A stretch of 64,000 bases of DNA from Acidobacteriota bacterium (GTDB lineage: Bacteria > Acidobacteriota > Blastocatellia > Pyrinomonadales > Pyrinomonadaceae), in NCBI GenBank assembly GCA_016716435.1, contig JADJWI010000004.1, positions 143,459-207,458 of the forward strand, given 5' to 3'. Of this stretch, positions 9,706 to 21,279 are shown one piece after another (the first letter of the stretch is position 1; each line of letters opens with the position of its first letter). The position numbers were made by a program, and so were the translations under genes. The notes under the pieces were generated by a model. The model did no database searches and was not told where the DNA came from. It saw only the letters and a list, made by a program, of their open reading frames with translations.

Positions 9706-9790
9706 CTCTTCGTGCCCTTTGTGCAAACCTTTGCGTACATTGTGTTTAGCGATTTCTTAAACACAGGGCACACGAAGAGCGGGCACAAAG
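9706..9790. repeat. Isolated CACAGA-type hairpin repeat
   Basis: Nested inverted repeats: CTCTTCGTG (9706-9714) with CACGAAGAG (9771-9779), and TGTGTTTA (9741-9748) with TAAACACA (9758-9765), followed by GGGCACAAAG. The composition and plan match the hairpins around the GxxExxY gene at 22 kb, but no such gene is adjacent here. Confidence 0.6.
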
Positions 9791-9835
9791 TTCACAGAGG
9801 TCAAAGATCTCATTTCAGTATATTGGGTTGTAGTA

Positions 9836-10267
9836 ATGACAACGACTAAACGACTCTGGATACTCCTCGCATTTGCGTTGACTCTCTTTAGCTTCCCGGC
9901 GGCCGGGCAGGCGGTCGAGGATTCGAGCCGGCGGACGCTCGGTTACATAAGCACGAGCGGAACGGTCGAGGATTCGTCCCGGCGAACGTTGGGTTACATC
10001 GGTGATGATGGTGAGGTTGAGGATTCTTCGCGGCGGACGCTTGGTTATATCCGCAAGGATGGAACCGTCGAGGACAGCTCGCGACGCACGCTCGGATATA
10101 TACGATCCGGCGGCGAGGTCGAAGATGGCTCACGGAGAACTCTGGGGTATGTTCAATCGGACGGGACCGTCGAGGACGGCTCGCGGCGGACGAAAGGTTA
10201 CGCCAAAGGCATCAAACGCGAATGGGCTGCTGCGTTCTTTTTCTTCTTTTTCCGGCCGGCGGACTAA
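9836..10267 (+). CDS. Secreted protein of six 17-residue repeats (beta-flower-like)
   Basis: A 143-residue protein. Residues 1-26 are a clear signal peptide ending in AAGQA. Residues 27 to about 128 are six tandem copies of VEDSSRRTLGYIxxxGx, the last ending in TKGYAKGIKREW. A short hydrophobic, phenylalanine-rich C terminus follows. The unit resembles what are called 5-fold beta-flower repeats in other bacteria; that family name is from memory and is a suggestion only. Codons differ between copies (SS is written TCGAGC, TCGTCC, TCTTCG, AGCTCG), so the protein repeat is under selection. Its stop overlaps the stop of the convergent SDR gene. Function unknown; probably periplasmic or at the cell surface. 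Confidence 0.8.
   Translation: MTTTKRLWILLAFALTLFSFPAAGQAVEDSSRRTLGYISTSGTVEDSSRRTLGYIGDDGEVEDSSRRTLGYIRKDGTVEDSSRRTLGYIRSGGEVEDGSRRTLGYVQSDGTVEDGSRRTKGYAKGIKREWAAAFFFFFFRPAD
9914..10219 (+). repeat. Six tandem 51-bp coding repeats
   Basis: The units begin with GTCGAGGA(T/C) or similar and are each 51 bases long. Protein identity between units is far higher than DNA identity, so this is an old array kept at protein level and not a recent slippage product. Confidence 0.85.
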
Positions 10268-11295
10268 TTGAAAACGTTGGCCCCGAGAAATTCTTTCCTC
10301 AAGTAATTGATCGTTTCGTTAAGCGTTTCCTGCGGATCGCGGGCTAAAAATCCGAGCTCTTCGGCGGCCTTTGAGGAATCGAGATACCAGAAGTGCTCGG
10401 CCTGCTCGACCTCGCCCGGCTCGACCGGCGATGCTCGGTTCCAGTTCCTAAAAACAGAATCGACGATGCCCGCTCCGGCGACGGCAATGTTCTTCGGAAC
10501 ACGTATCCGCGGAGCAGCAACGCCGCTCAAACGCTCAAGCCTGCCGAAGAATTCCTCGAATTTTAGGTTCGCCGCTCCCATCAGGTATCGCTCCTGATGC
10601 CGTCCTTTTTCAGCCGCATTGATCGCCGCCGCCGCAACATCGCGGGTATCGACAAAGCTCAAGCCGCCCGATGGGCAATAGGGTATCTTGCGGCCAAGGA
10701 AATCGAGCACGATCTTTGTCGAGCTAAGGCGTTCATCGCCCGGTCCGAGCAGCAGCGTCGGGTTGAGGATGACGAGCTTGCGGCCCTCGCCGTCGAAATT
10801 CTCAAGCGCCGTTCGCTCCTGATAGTACTTCGAAGCGTAATAGGCCCAGCGGGAGATTATCTCGACCGGTGGCGGGAACGATTCGTCGATCACCTGTTCA
10901 TCTTCGCTGACGGCTATCGTCCCGCTCGAAGAGGCGAGCACCATCGTCTGTACTCCGGCCGCGGACGCCGCTTCGCAAAGAATACGCGTGCCCTCGACGT
11001 GAATTTTATTCATCGCCGCCGCGTCGTCGTTATCTCGCGAGACCTTGCCGGCGAGGTGATAGATCACGCTCGCATCTTTAACGGCCTCGCGAACGCGTTC
11101 GCGGTCCGTCACCGAACCCGCAAAGGGCTCGACGCCTGCATCGGTCATCCACTGCGGAATGCTCGAAGCCATCACCCGAAGGTTCTTCTCACCCGCCGCC
11201 AGAAACTGCCGCACGATCTCCGCACCAAGAAACCCGGTCCCGCCGGTAATGAGTATCTTTTTTTCGGCCTTCGCCGTGGTCTTTTTACGAGCCAT
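10264..11295 (-). CDS. NAD(P)-dependent extended SDR (sugar epimerase/reductase-like)
   Basis: A 343-residue extended short-chain dehydrogenase. The Rossmann motif GGTGFLG is near residues 18-24 and the catalytic YYASK near 151-155. A leading MARKKTTAKAEKK tail is unusual and basic. The closest general match is to NAD-dependent epimerase/dehydratases of the dihydroflavonol-reductase and hopanoid-associated (HpnA-like) type; the substrate is not deducible. It lies about 85 bases downstream of the M16 protease gene on the same strand and ends against the repeat-protein gene. Confidence 0.82.
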   Translation of the reverse strand: MARKKTTAKAEKKILITGGTGFLGAEIVRQFLAAGEKNLRVMASSIPQWMTDAGVEPFAGSVTDRERVREAVKDASVIYHLAGKVSRDNDDAAAMNKIHVEGTRILCEAASAAGVQTMVLASSSGTIAVSEDEQVIDESFPPPVEIISRWAYYASKYYQERTALENFDGEGRKLVILNPTLLLGPGDERLSSTKIVLDFLGRKIPYCPSGGLSFVDTRDVAAAAINAAEKGRHQERYLMGAANLKFEEFFGRLERLSGVAAPRIRVPKNIAVAGAGIVDSVFRNWNRASPVEPGEVEQAEHFWYLDSSKAAEELGFLARDPQETLNETINYLRKEFLGANVFN

Positions 11296-11381
11296 TTCGA
11301 TCTATTTTGCGGCGTAGCGGAGCTCCGGCATTTGCCAAAGCTCCGCGATCCCCGCGCTTCCTGCGTTGAAAACTGCCCTCG

Positions 11382-14189
11382 CTAGTTCAACTTTATCGGA
11401 TCGCCGAAGCCGAGTTCCTTAAGCCGCGGCATCTGCGTGGCGGCATCGCCGACGACGAGCCAATACATCCGGTCGCTGTTGAGATACTTGCCCGAAAGCT
11501 CGCGGATGCGCTCGACCGTCATATCGCGAACGATCTGCTCACGCTGCTTTACATAGTCCGGACGCCAGCCGTATTTGCTGATGTTCTCGAGCATGTTGAG
11601 CTTTGCTCCGGAAGTCTCAAATGCACGTGCGTTGCTCTTGATCAGGAAGCTCTTCGTCGTCGCCAGGTCATCTGCCGAGTATTTTTTCGGGTAATGATCG
11701 ACGATGTTCTTAACGAGCTGTGCCGCCTCGAGCGTAACATTTGCCCGGACGCCGCTCGAGATAACGAACGGCCCCGGCACGGTCGTCCCCGAAAAGCCGG
11801 AGTTTATCCCGTAGGTGTAGCCCTTGCCCTCGCGGAGTTCCTGCGTCAGCTGCGAGGCAAAGCCGCCGCCGCCGAGAATGTAGTTCATTACGATCGCAGG
11901 GTAGAAGTCCTTGTCGGTCGCGGCAAGTGCCGGATAGCCAAAGCGAAAGACCGACTGCACCGCACCGGGAACGTCATAGAAATAGACCTTCGATTCCGTC
12001 GGCGGCGCGGGTGTCTTGACAGTTGGGACCGTCACCTGTTTCGCCTTCCATTTCGAATTGAGCCCGGCGAGCGACTTGACCGTCCGGGCCTTGTCGATAT
12101 CGCCGACCACATGCATCCGGGCGACCGAGGGCGAAAGGTTCTTCGCGTAATAAGCTTTCAGGTCATCGAGCGTGATCGCATTCACGGTCTCGACCGTACC
12201 TAGCGTGCTCCGCGAGCGAATGTTCTCTTTTCCGTAAACCAGCTCATTGAAACGAAGCTGTGCGATGGCGTTCGGGTTGGCCTGTATCTGGCGGATCTGG
12301 GCGATGGTGCTCTGCTTGATCAGGTCAAATTCCTTCGCATCCCATCGCGGCTCGAGCAGGATCTCCTCGACCAGAGCGAGCGTCGCTTCGTGGTTACGAG
12401 CGAGAGTGTTGACGGAGATGGTCACAGCTTCCGACCCGGCCGAGACGTTTATCGAGGCACCAAGTTGCTCGATCGCATCTTCGAGTTCGGCCGGCGTCTT
12501 CTTAGCGGTCCCTTGCGTCATCAATCGGGCCATCAGGTTCGCAACGCCGACCTTGTTGATGTCTTCCATCAAAAGGCCGCCATCGATGACGATCTCATAC
12601 TGCACGAGCGGCACTTCCCTATTGCCTATGCCATAAACGCGCATTCCATTGCTGAGTTTCTGCTCCCAGACGGTCGGCGTCTTGACCTGCGGTTCCGAGC
12701 CGTAGGGCGGCTCGACCGAGCGGTCAAAGCTCGAGGGAGTCTTCTCATACTCGGCCTCTACGTTCGGGTCAACTTCGGTCTCCGCTCCCTGAACGATCGG
12801 CTCTTCGGCGACCTCTGCCCGCTTCGAATTAGAAAGTGCGAGGTCCGTCTTGCCCTTCGGGACAAATGACGTCGCAACGAAGTTCTTGCCCTTGATGTAC
12901 TTTTCGTAAACCCGCTTTACGTCCGCGGTCGTTACGGCCAGAATGGCATCGATCTCTTTCGCGACATAGCCCGGATCATTGGCGAAGATGTTGCCCTGTG
13001 CAAGCTGAACGCCCTTGCCGAGCACGCTCGAAAGCGAATTGTAGAATGCCGTTTCCTGTCCGGCCTTGATGCGGGCTAGATCCTTTTCTGAGATGCCTTC
13101 TTTCTCAAATTTCGCAAACGACTCCGCGACCGCAGCGGCCACATCATCGAGCTTTTTATCGGCAAATGCCCGGACCTCAAGCTGCATTTGCCCTGCGAGT
13201 TCCGAATCGTACATAAACATCGATACATTCGGGGCAAGCTTTTTATCTTCGACTATCACCTGATAAAAAGGTGCCCGTTTTCCGCGCGTCAGGTAGGTCG
13301 CCAGGACGTTGAGAGCATAGGAATCCGGATGATACTGCTCGACCGTCGGCCATGCCATTGTCAGCTCCGGCAGGCGGGCAAAGTTGTCTTCGTGAAACAG
13401 CTTGACCGTCTCTTTAACAACGCCGGGACGCTTCTCGATCGGGGTGATGTCCTCGCCACGCCTGATCTCGCCGAAGTATTTTTCGACCCACTTTTTCGCC
13501 TGCACCGGATCGAAGTCACCGGCGACGACGAGCGTCACATTGTTCGGCACATACCACCGGCGGAAGAAGTCCTTTACGTCGTCGAGCGTCGCGGCCTGCA
13601 GGTCGTCAAGCGATCCGATGACCTGCCAGTTATACGGATGATCGGCGGGATAGAGAGCCTTGTCGATAACATATTGCCCATGGCCGTAAGGGACGTTATC
13701 GACGCCCTGCCGCTTTTCGTTCTTTACGACCTGCTTCTCCTTTTCGAGCACTGGCTCGGTCACAGTGTTGATGAACCAGCCGAGCTTATCCGCCTCGGCC
13801 CACAGCATTTTCTCAAGCGCATCATTCGGCACCGTCTGCAGATAGTTTGTCCGATCGCGGCTGGTCGAGCCGTTCGCACCCGAACCGCCGATCCGAGCCG
13901 AGAGCTTATCGAGCCCGCCTTTGCCTAGATTTTCCGATTCGAGAAAAAGCAGATGCTCGAACATATGAGCAAACCCCGTCCGCCCCGGCTTCTCTCGCGC
14001 CGAACCGACGTGCGCAGTAAGCGAGACCGCAACCACCGGGTCGGACCGGTCGATGTGAAAGACCACATCAAGCCCATTCGGCAGCGTGAACTTCTGATAG
14101 TCGATCTTGAAGCTGGGTTTCTGCTGGCCGAATGCGATCGTTGAAAGGAGAACGGCAATAATGGCGAACGAGAATGTCTTTTTCATCAT
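11382..14189 (-). CDS. Full-length M16 (pitrilysin-type) zinc peptidase, exported
   Basis: A 935-residue protein with a signal peptide (about 1-21), an active N-terminal M16 half holding the inverted zinc motif HMFEH at 75-79, and a second M16 half (from about 500) without it. That is the two-halves-in-one-chain form that makes an enclosed chamber for unfolded peptides. The downstream glutamate ligand should lie in the LEKEKQVVKNE region. The periplasmic location fits peptide clean-up. The SDR gene follows on the same strand. Confidence 0.93.
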   Translation of the reverse strand: MMKKTFSFAIIAVLLSTIAFGQQKPSFKIDYQKFTLPNGLDVVFHIDRSDPVVAVSLTAHVGSAREKPGRTGFAHMFEHLLFLESENLGKGGLDKLSARIGGSGANGSTSRDRTNYLQTVPNDALEKMLWAEADKLGWFINTVTEPVLEKEKQVVKNEKRQGVDNVPYGHGQYVIDKALYPADHPYNWQVIGSLDDLQAATLDDVKDFFRRWYVPNNVTLVVAGDFDPVQAKKWVEKYFGEIRRGEDITPIEKRPGVVKETVKLFHEDNFARLPELTMAWPTVEQYHPDSYALNVLATYLTRGKRAPFYQVIVEDKKLAPNVSMFMYDSELAGQMQLEVRAFADKKLDDVAAAVAESFAKFEKEGISEKDLARIKAGQETAFYNSLSSVLGKGVQLAQGNIFANDPGYVAKEIDAILAVTTADVKRVYEKYIKGKNFVATSFVPKGKTDLALSNSKRAEVAEEPIVQGAETEVDPNVEAEYEKTPSSFDRSVEPPYGSEPQVKTPTVWEQKLSNGMRVYGIGNREVPLVQYEIVIDGGLLMEDINKVGVANLMARLMTQGTAKKTPAELEDAIEQLGASINVSAGSEAVTISVNTLARNHEATLALVEEILLEPRWDAKEFDLIKQSTIAQIRQIQANPNAIAQLRFNELVYGKENIRSRSTLGTVETVNAITLDDLKAYYAKNLSPSVARMHVVGDIDKARTVKSLAGLNSKWKAKQVTVPTVKTPAPPTESKVYFYDVPGAVQSVFRFGYPALAATDKDFYPAIVMNYILGGGGFASQLTQELREGKGYTYGINSGFSGTTVPGPFVISSGVRANVTLEAAQLVKNIVDHYPKKYSADDLATTKSFLIKSNARAFETSGAKLNMLENISKYGWRPDYVKQREQIVRDMTVERIRELSGKYLNSDRMYWLVVGDAATQMPRLKELGFGDPIKLN

Positions 14190-14365
14190 ATGTTTAAGGG
14201 ATCTTAGCGTAAGTGATAAAAGTCTTTACGCACTCAACGGCAACAAAGTTTTTTCAAAATATTTCAAGGACTCGACTTTCAATGATAGTTTTTCCCGGGC
14301 TGCTCCGCATTCTCTCACGGATGGCAACTTTGACATCCGAGATTAATAACGAAGGAGAACTAATA

Positions 14366-14485
14366 ATAAAGAACACTACCAATCGACTCGAAGGCATCAT
14401 GGGCTTCACGCTCATCGAACTGCTCGTTGTCAGCTCAACGGTCACGATGCTCATTGGCCTGCTTCTTCCCGCTATCCAGAAGTAA
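14366..14485 (+). CDS. Very short prepilin-like peptide, possibly a truncated pseudogene
   Basis: A GFTLIELLV type IV prepilin signature (the G/F cut site and Glu at +5) is followed by a hydrophobic helix ending LLLPAIQK and a TAA. In related prepilins the sequence runs on QKVREA; here the bases after TAA read VR, as if the gene had been interrupted at that point. The Shine-Dalgarno AGGAG at 14353-14357 is 8 bases from an in-frame ATA (14366), with no ATG there; the first in-frame ATG (14399) would remove the leader. It is either a decayed prepilin gene or a mini-pilin. A hairpin follows. Confidence 0.5.
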   Translation: MKNTTNRLEGIMGFTLIELLVVSSTVTMLIGLLLPAIQK

Positions 14486-14511
14486 GTCCGGCGGTGCGAC
14501 CGCTCAACAAC

Positions 14512-14539
14512 GCCGAGGGCCCTTTCGAGGGCCTTCGGC
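14512..14539. terminator. Hairpin between convergent genes, probable terminator
   Basis: GCCGAGGGCC (14512-14521) pairs with GGCCTTCGGC (14530-14539), with one G-T wobble and an 8-base loop. It lies between the prepilin-like ORF and the end of the ElbD-like gene. There is no clear T tract. Confidence 0.5.
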
Positions 14540-14622
14540 ACTAATTATCTATCACCGGTTCCTGCTTCCGTGCTTTCCGCCGCTCGGCTTTCCAGGCCTT
14601 TCTTACCGCCGCAACGTCAAAC

Positions 14623-17600
14623 TTATCCCGCTTGCCGTCGCATATTTTCGACCTCGTGCTGAACACGGGCGGCGATCAGGCGATACGCCTCCGTGTTCGG
14701 GACGCCCTTGGTCATGTCTCGAAGCTCTTCATAGGAAAGAAATGCCCCTATCTTTGCACCGACCCTTGCCCCGATGCTGTCGCGCTTCGGGATGGTCATT
14801 CCTTTCGGATACGCATCGAACGTTCCCCAAAGATATATCGGCAAAATACCGATCTTTTGGTTGAGTGCCAAGTAACCGATCACAGGCTTGAACTCCGCGA
14901 TCTCGCCGGTCAGGCTACGCGTGCCCTCGGGAAAGATCAGGGCGTTGTAGCCCTCGTGTAGGATGCGGGTAACGTGGCGAAGCGATTGCCGCAAACTTCC
15001 CGTCCGCTCTATCGGCACGAGCGTCGTGAAGTTGTTCATATATGCCCGCTTGTATTTCGTATCAAACCAATAATCTGCCGCCGCGACCGCCACGGTCTGC
15101 TCCGCAACCTCTTTGCCGAGAGCTCGCTTCACAAGCCCTGTGTCGATGTGCGACGCATGGTTCGGGGCAACGATAAAGTTTACGTGTGCCGGGACGTTGC
15201 CCAGCCCCTCGATGCCCGTATCGAGCACCTTGGTGTAGAGCGTTTCCTGCGCGAGGTCAACGGCGGCATTTCCGATCCGGCGAACGAGCGAAGGTATGTG
15301 GATCTCCTCTTCGTCTTTTTTCTCCTCGACCTTCGGCTCATCGGCCAGCCGTTTTGATTTATCGACCCGTTGAACGGCGGTCAGCAGTTCGCGGACCGTC
15401 TGCACCTCGTTCAGAGTATCGGGCGAGAGGACGCGGCCGCCGGCGTCCTCGACCGCCGCTTGAAGCTCGACGAACATCAGCGAATCAAAGCCGAGATCGG
15501 CGAGCTTGTCCTCCACCGCAACGTCCGAGAGCGGCCGGCTCGAAACGGTCGCGACGACCTTCCGGATCCAGAGCATATTATCGTCGCCCTTTGCATCGAC
15601 CACCGCTTTGGTCTTCTTGCGGTCGCGTTCCTCGAGCGCGACAAGCATCGCGACGACCTCGGGCCGCTTCACCTTTCGGGTCGCCGTCCGCGGCAGCTCG
15701 AAGGGAGTCACATGCATAACCTTTATCCGCTTGAAGAACGGGAGCCCGGCCGCGACCTCGCGGAAATGCTCTTCTATCCGCTTGTTCACTTCCGTTCGCG
15801 AGCGGGCAATGTCGTGCTCATAATCCGGAACGACGAGTGCCGCGATCTTCTCGCCGCCGTCGCTATCCGCAAGCCCAACGACGCTCAATTCCTTTATGAA
15901 TCCTGACTTGGAATAGAGCTCTTCGATCTCGTCGGGGTAGATGTTCTTCCCGTTAGAATCGATAATGATGTCCTTTGACCGTCCGACGATGTAGAGGTTT
16001 CCGTCCTCGTCTATTCGGCCGAGATCGCCGGTCCGCAGCCAACGGTCGTGAAGCACGGCCTCGGTCGCTTCATCGTTATTAAAGTAGCCGAGCATCACAT
16101 TCTGTCCGCGGCCAAGCACCTCGCCGACGCCGTTATCGTCCGGGTTTTCGATCTTGACCTCAACGCCCGGCAGCGGCTTGCCGACGCTTCCGCGAAGAAG
16201 TTTATTGCCCGGACGTGCAACTGTCAGCACCGGCGAAGACTCCGTCAGCCCGTAGCCCTCAAGCACCGTAAACCCAAGCCCGTGAAGGTCTTTCTGCACC
16301 TTTTCGCTCAGGGCAGATCCGCCCGAGATCATATACCTCATCTTTCCGCCCATGCCCTGATGGATCGGGAAAAGACGATCGGCCGAGGTTGAACGGCGTG
16401 TTGTCGCGGATCCAGGCGTTGAATTCGATCATCGAGTCCGCCGCGTCGGCGATCCAATCACCGCGTTCGCGGAGGCGCGTTTTTATGCGGCGATGAAGCA
16501 TCTCCCAAAGAGCCGGAACGCCGACCATTCCCGTGACGTGGCCTTTCTCGATCGCCCGCGAAAGCTCCTCTGCGGTTAGGTCATCAAGATACGTGATCTG
16601 CGTGCCGTTCGAAAATGGCGTCAGGAATCCGGCCGAGAACTCGAACGTGTGGTGCATCGGCAGAACGGAGAGAACGCCGTCCGTTATATCCATATCGAGC
16701 ACGCTCGAGAGCATCGAGACCATGTTCGTGAAATTCTTGTGCGAGAGCATCACGGCCTTTGGCTTGCCGGTCGTGCCGGAAGTAAAGATCAACGACGCGA
16801 CCGCATTGCCGAGCACTTTAGGAGGCAACAACGCGAGCCGCTTCGCTTCCTCAAGCTCATCCGGCATCTCAAAAACTTCACCGAACGTGAACACGACTGG
16901 ACCGCGGGCGTCCCCGCCTGCAACGCCGGTTCCTCCGGCGTCATCAACTTCGCCGAACGCGACTTTGAGCTTTTCGCTCAACTCAGGATTCTCCGCCGCC
17001 AACCTCGGCGAGATCACGATCGCCGAGACATCGCCCGCCTTTGCAAAATTAATGATCTCATCGACCGAGCTCGCCGGGTCGATCGGGACTGCGGTCGCAC
17101 CCGCCTTCAAAATGCCGAAATAGGTCATTCCCCACTCGGGCATATTGTGCGAGAAAAGAATGACGCGATCGCCCGGCTTAATGCCCTTATCGGCAAGAAA
17201 ACCCGCGGCACGGAGCGTGAGCTCGCGGACGTCCTCAAATGTGTATTGCTCCTTGCGGCCGTTACGCTCGATCCGCATCGCAACCCGCGTCGGGAACCGC
17301 TTGGTCGAAGTATCGAAAAGATCGAGCAGGTCCTTGTAAGTATGCGACCGCCGCTCCTGCGTCTTGAGCTCTTCTTCGAGCGTTGGCAGCACCCACTTCT
17401 TCATTCCCGGGAAATGGACCTTGAGCCAGTAGTCATACCAATCAAGCTTTTCGGGGTACCACGGCAAGAGGTGTTTCTCTTTTTCTTTGACGACCGCCAT
17501 CAACGCCCGGACGTTGTCTGACCGATAAAGGTACTCGTTGTCGATCATGAACGGCTTGAACATCGCGAAGGCGTGCATCGTTTCGCTGGTCGCCCGCTTA

Positions 17601-19006
17601 AACTCTTCGGTAGATTTCTTGAGGTCAGAAACGATGTTTCCGATACGGCCGCCGCCCCAGCGAGGCGTCGCCCGGTCCATCAGATCGTCGGCACGCTTGG
17701 CGAGCTTGTTGAGCATCGGCGCCGAGGTCAGCTCATACGTCCGCTGCTTGACCGGTGCGGCCTCAACCATTCCGGCGAGCTTGTTGACGAGCTTGCTACC
17801 CGTCTCTTTCTCGGCAAAATGCTGTCGTTTATAGAGCCCGACCAGCCCGACGATGCGTTTCATATCGTTCGGGTTCGAATCGCCCGACGAGGCCTGAAAA
17901 ACGAGCGGTGGATTGTCATCGACCAATGCATTCATCGCCGCCGCGATGATCACACCCGCGACCATATCGACCGGAATCACATCGAGGATCAGCTTCTCAT
18001 TCACCGGAATTATCGGCTGGCCCCTGAGTGCGATCAGGATCAGCGGAGCGGTTGTCGTAAAGCCCTCGTTCCAGCCGGCGAAAGGGTATTGGTTTGCCGA
18101 TTCGACAATGCTCGGGCGAACGAGAGTTTTAACGATGTCGTCCTGCGAGGCAATGATCTGCTCGGCGAGCGACTTTGAATACGTGTAGATATTCGTCCAG
18201 CCCCAATATTCGGCCCGCTCGGCGCCAAGCTCGGTCGTCCGCTCGCGGATCCACATCTTGCGTTCACGGAAAATGGCGGATTTCAGCTCGGCCTCGTCAT
18301 CGGGGTCGCGGCCTTCTTCAATAAAACGCTTGCGTGCCTGCTCGCGAAACTTCGCAGCCTGCACGGCGTCGTCGGCTTCCTGACGAGCCTGCTCGCTTAA
18401 ACGTGCACAATCCTCGACCTCTCGATTGACGTCGAACGTCGTTCCGACCAGTTCATTCTTTCGCGGAAAATAACCGACCACCGGCTCGTTTTCCCAGATC
18501 GCTCCGCTCCGCTTGCCCGCGACAAAACACGTAGAAACATGAACGACACGCGGCTTTTTCATCATCCGAGCGAGCTTGATGATGTTGTTCGACCCGACGA
18601 CGTTCGTCCTGAGGGCCGACTCAAGCGGCGGGTTGAACGTCACGTTGCCGGCGCCGTTGATGATCACGTCCGTATCGGCCATTATCGCCGCCGCCTGCTC
18701 CTCGCTCATCCCGAGATATTCGTTCCCGACGTCGCCATTGACCGGCACGACCTTTTCGCGGATGAACTCCTCAAACTTCTCGCCGTATTTCTCCCGCAGC
18801 GGGTCGAACGTCGGCGAGGTGACAATGCTCGTCCAGAACCGCGTCATCGATTCGTTCTCATCCCGAGCCCGAACGGTCGCATAGACCTTCCCGACATCCG
18901 GGAAATTATTGAGCAGCATCGACAGCGTGACCTTCCCCACAAACCCCGTCCCGCCAATAAAGAAGATCGTCTTGCCCTTGAATATTTCTGTTGGTGATAG
19001 TTTCAT
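14623..19006 (-). CDS. ElbD-like fused acyl reductase / AMP ligase / carrier / acyltransferase (frame broken once)
   Basis: The reconstructed protein has about 1,460 residues. Domains in order: fatty-acyl-CoA-reductase-type Rossmann domain (GGTGFVGK near residue 20, YSKSLAEQ later, to about 420); a linker; an AMP-forming acyl-CoA ligase (FTSGTTGKPKAVMLSH, GYGLTESSPV, RTGDLG); a carrier domain with FDSLMF as the phosphopantetheine site; and a PlsC acyltransferase with NHASHID (HX4D) and FPEGTRS. The same set of activities is known in ElbD, the multifunctional ether-lipid enzyme of Myxococcus. The frame changes at about 16376-16388 (one base extra or two missing); both halves are otherwise clean over 570 and 880 codons. 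ATG 19006 (MKLSPTEIF) is preferred to the TTG at 19042. Confidence 0.82.
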
Positions 19007-19061
19007 ACGGAACGCGGACACTCCTGTTCGCAATGCGGCCAAGTATCGTAAAATCGAGCTC

Positions 19062-19616
19062 CTAGGTTAGGCCAAACCTTTTTCCAGAGAGCTCTATCAC
19101 GATCGAAGTCGTGATGACAGCGGCGGTTAGGATCGATGAGATGCAACACACTGCTCCGAAAACAGCAAAGGCGACCGTCGCCAACTTGGCACCGAGACCC
19201 TGTTTTTGCTTCGCGATCTTGTAACCCTGGATCGACATTAACGTCAAAGGCCAGATCCCGAGGACGATTCCAATTATCACGACAATTATGATCACAGGAA
19301 TCGCACTTAGAAATAACCCGGCGAAAATTCCGAGTTCCGATAGCCCGAGATTTGGCATAAAAGCGGCTACAACAAACCACAGAACTAGCAAAATAGCGGC
19401 AACCATGTGACCCGCGAAAAAAGAAATGACAATCGATACAAATATTGATACCGCGAAACTCAGGCCGCCCATTGTTGCCCTCTTGGCAACTCTATTTTCC
19501 TCTAGTTTCGCTAACTGATAAGCCTGAACAAACAACACCATGAGCGAACCGATCGCAAAGACTATAAATATCGGTATTCCAATGCTAAGGACCGTATAGA
19601 ATTCACTCTCACTCAT
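19062..19616 (-). CDS. Small multi-spanning membrane protein, unknown
   Basis: A 184-residue hydrophobic protein with about four or five membrane segments (near 10-30, 48-70, 75-95, 98-125 and 145-172) separated by short charged loops such as KLEENRVAKR and YKIAKQKQG. No family recognised. AAGGAG is 6 bases before the ATG, so translation is well supported. It lies between the LarA-like gene and the ElbD-like gene on the same strand, and co-transcription with the latter (gap about 55 bases) is possible. Confidence 0.65.
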   Translation of the reverse strand: MSESEFYTVLSIGIPIFIVFAIGSLMVLFVQAYQLAKLEENRVAKRATMGGLSFAVSIFVSIVISFFAGHMVAAILLVLWFVVAAFMPNLGLSELGIFAGLFLSAIPVIIIVVIIGIVLGIWPLTLMSIQGYKIAKQKQGLGAKLATVAFAVFGAVCCISSILTAAVITTSIVIELSGKRFGLT

Positions 19617-19661
19617 GATTTCTCCTTAAATAGTCACAAAAACAACCTCGTTAACGGAACT

Positions 19662-21263
<1,602 letters not shown>

Positions 21264-21279
21264 AAAATTGTTAGCGGGC

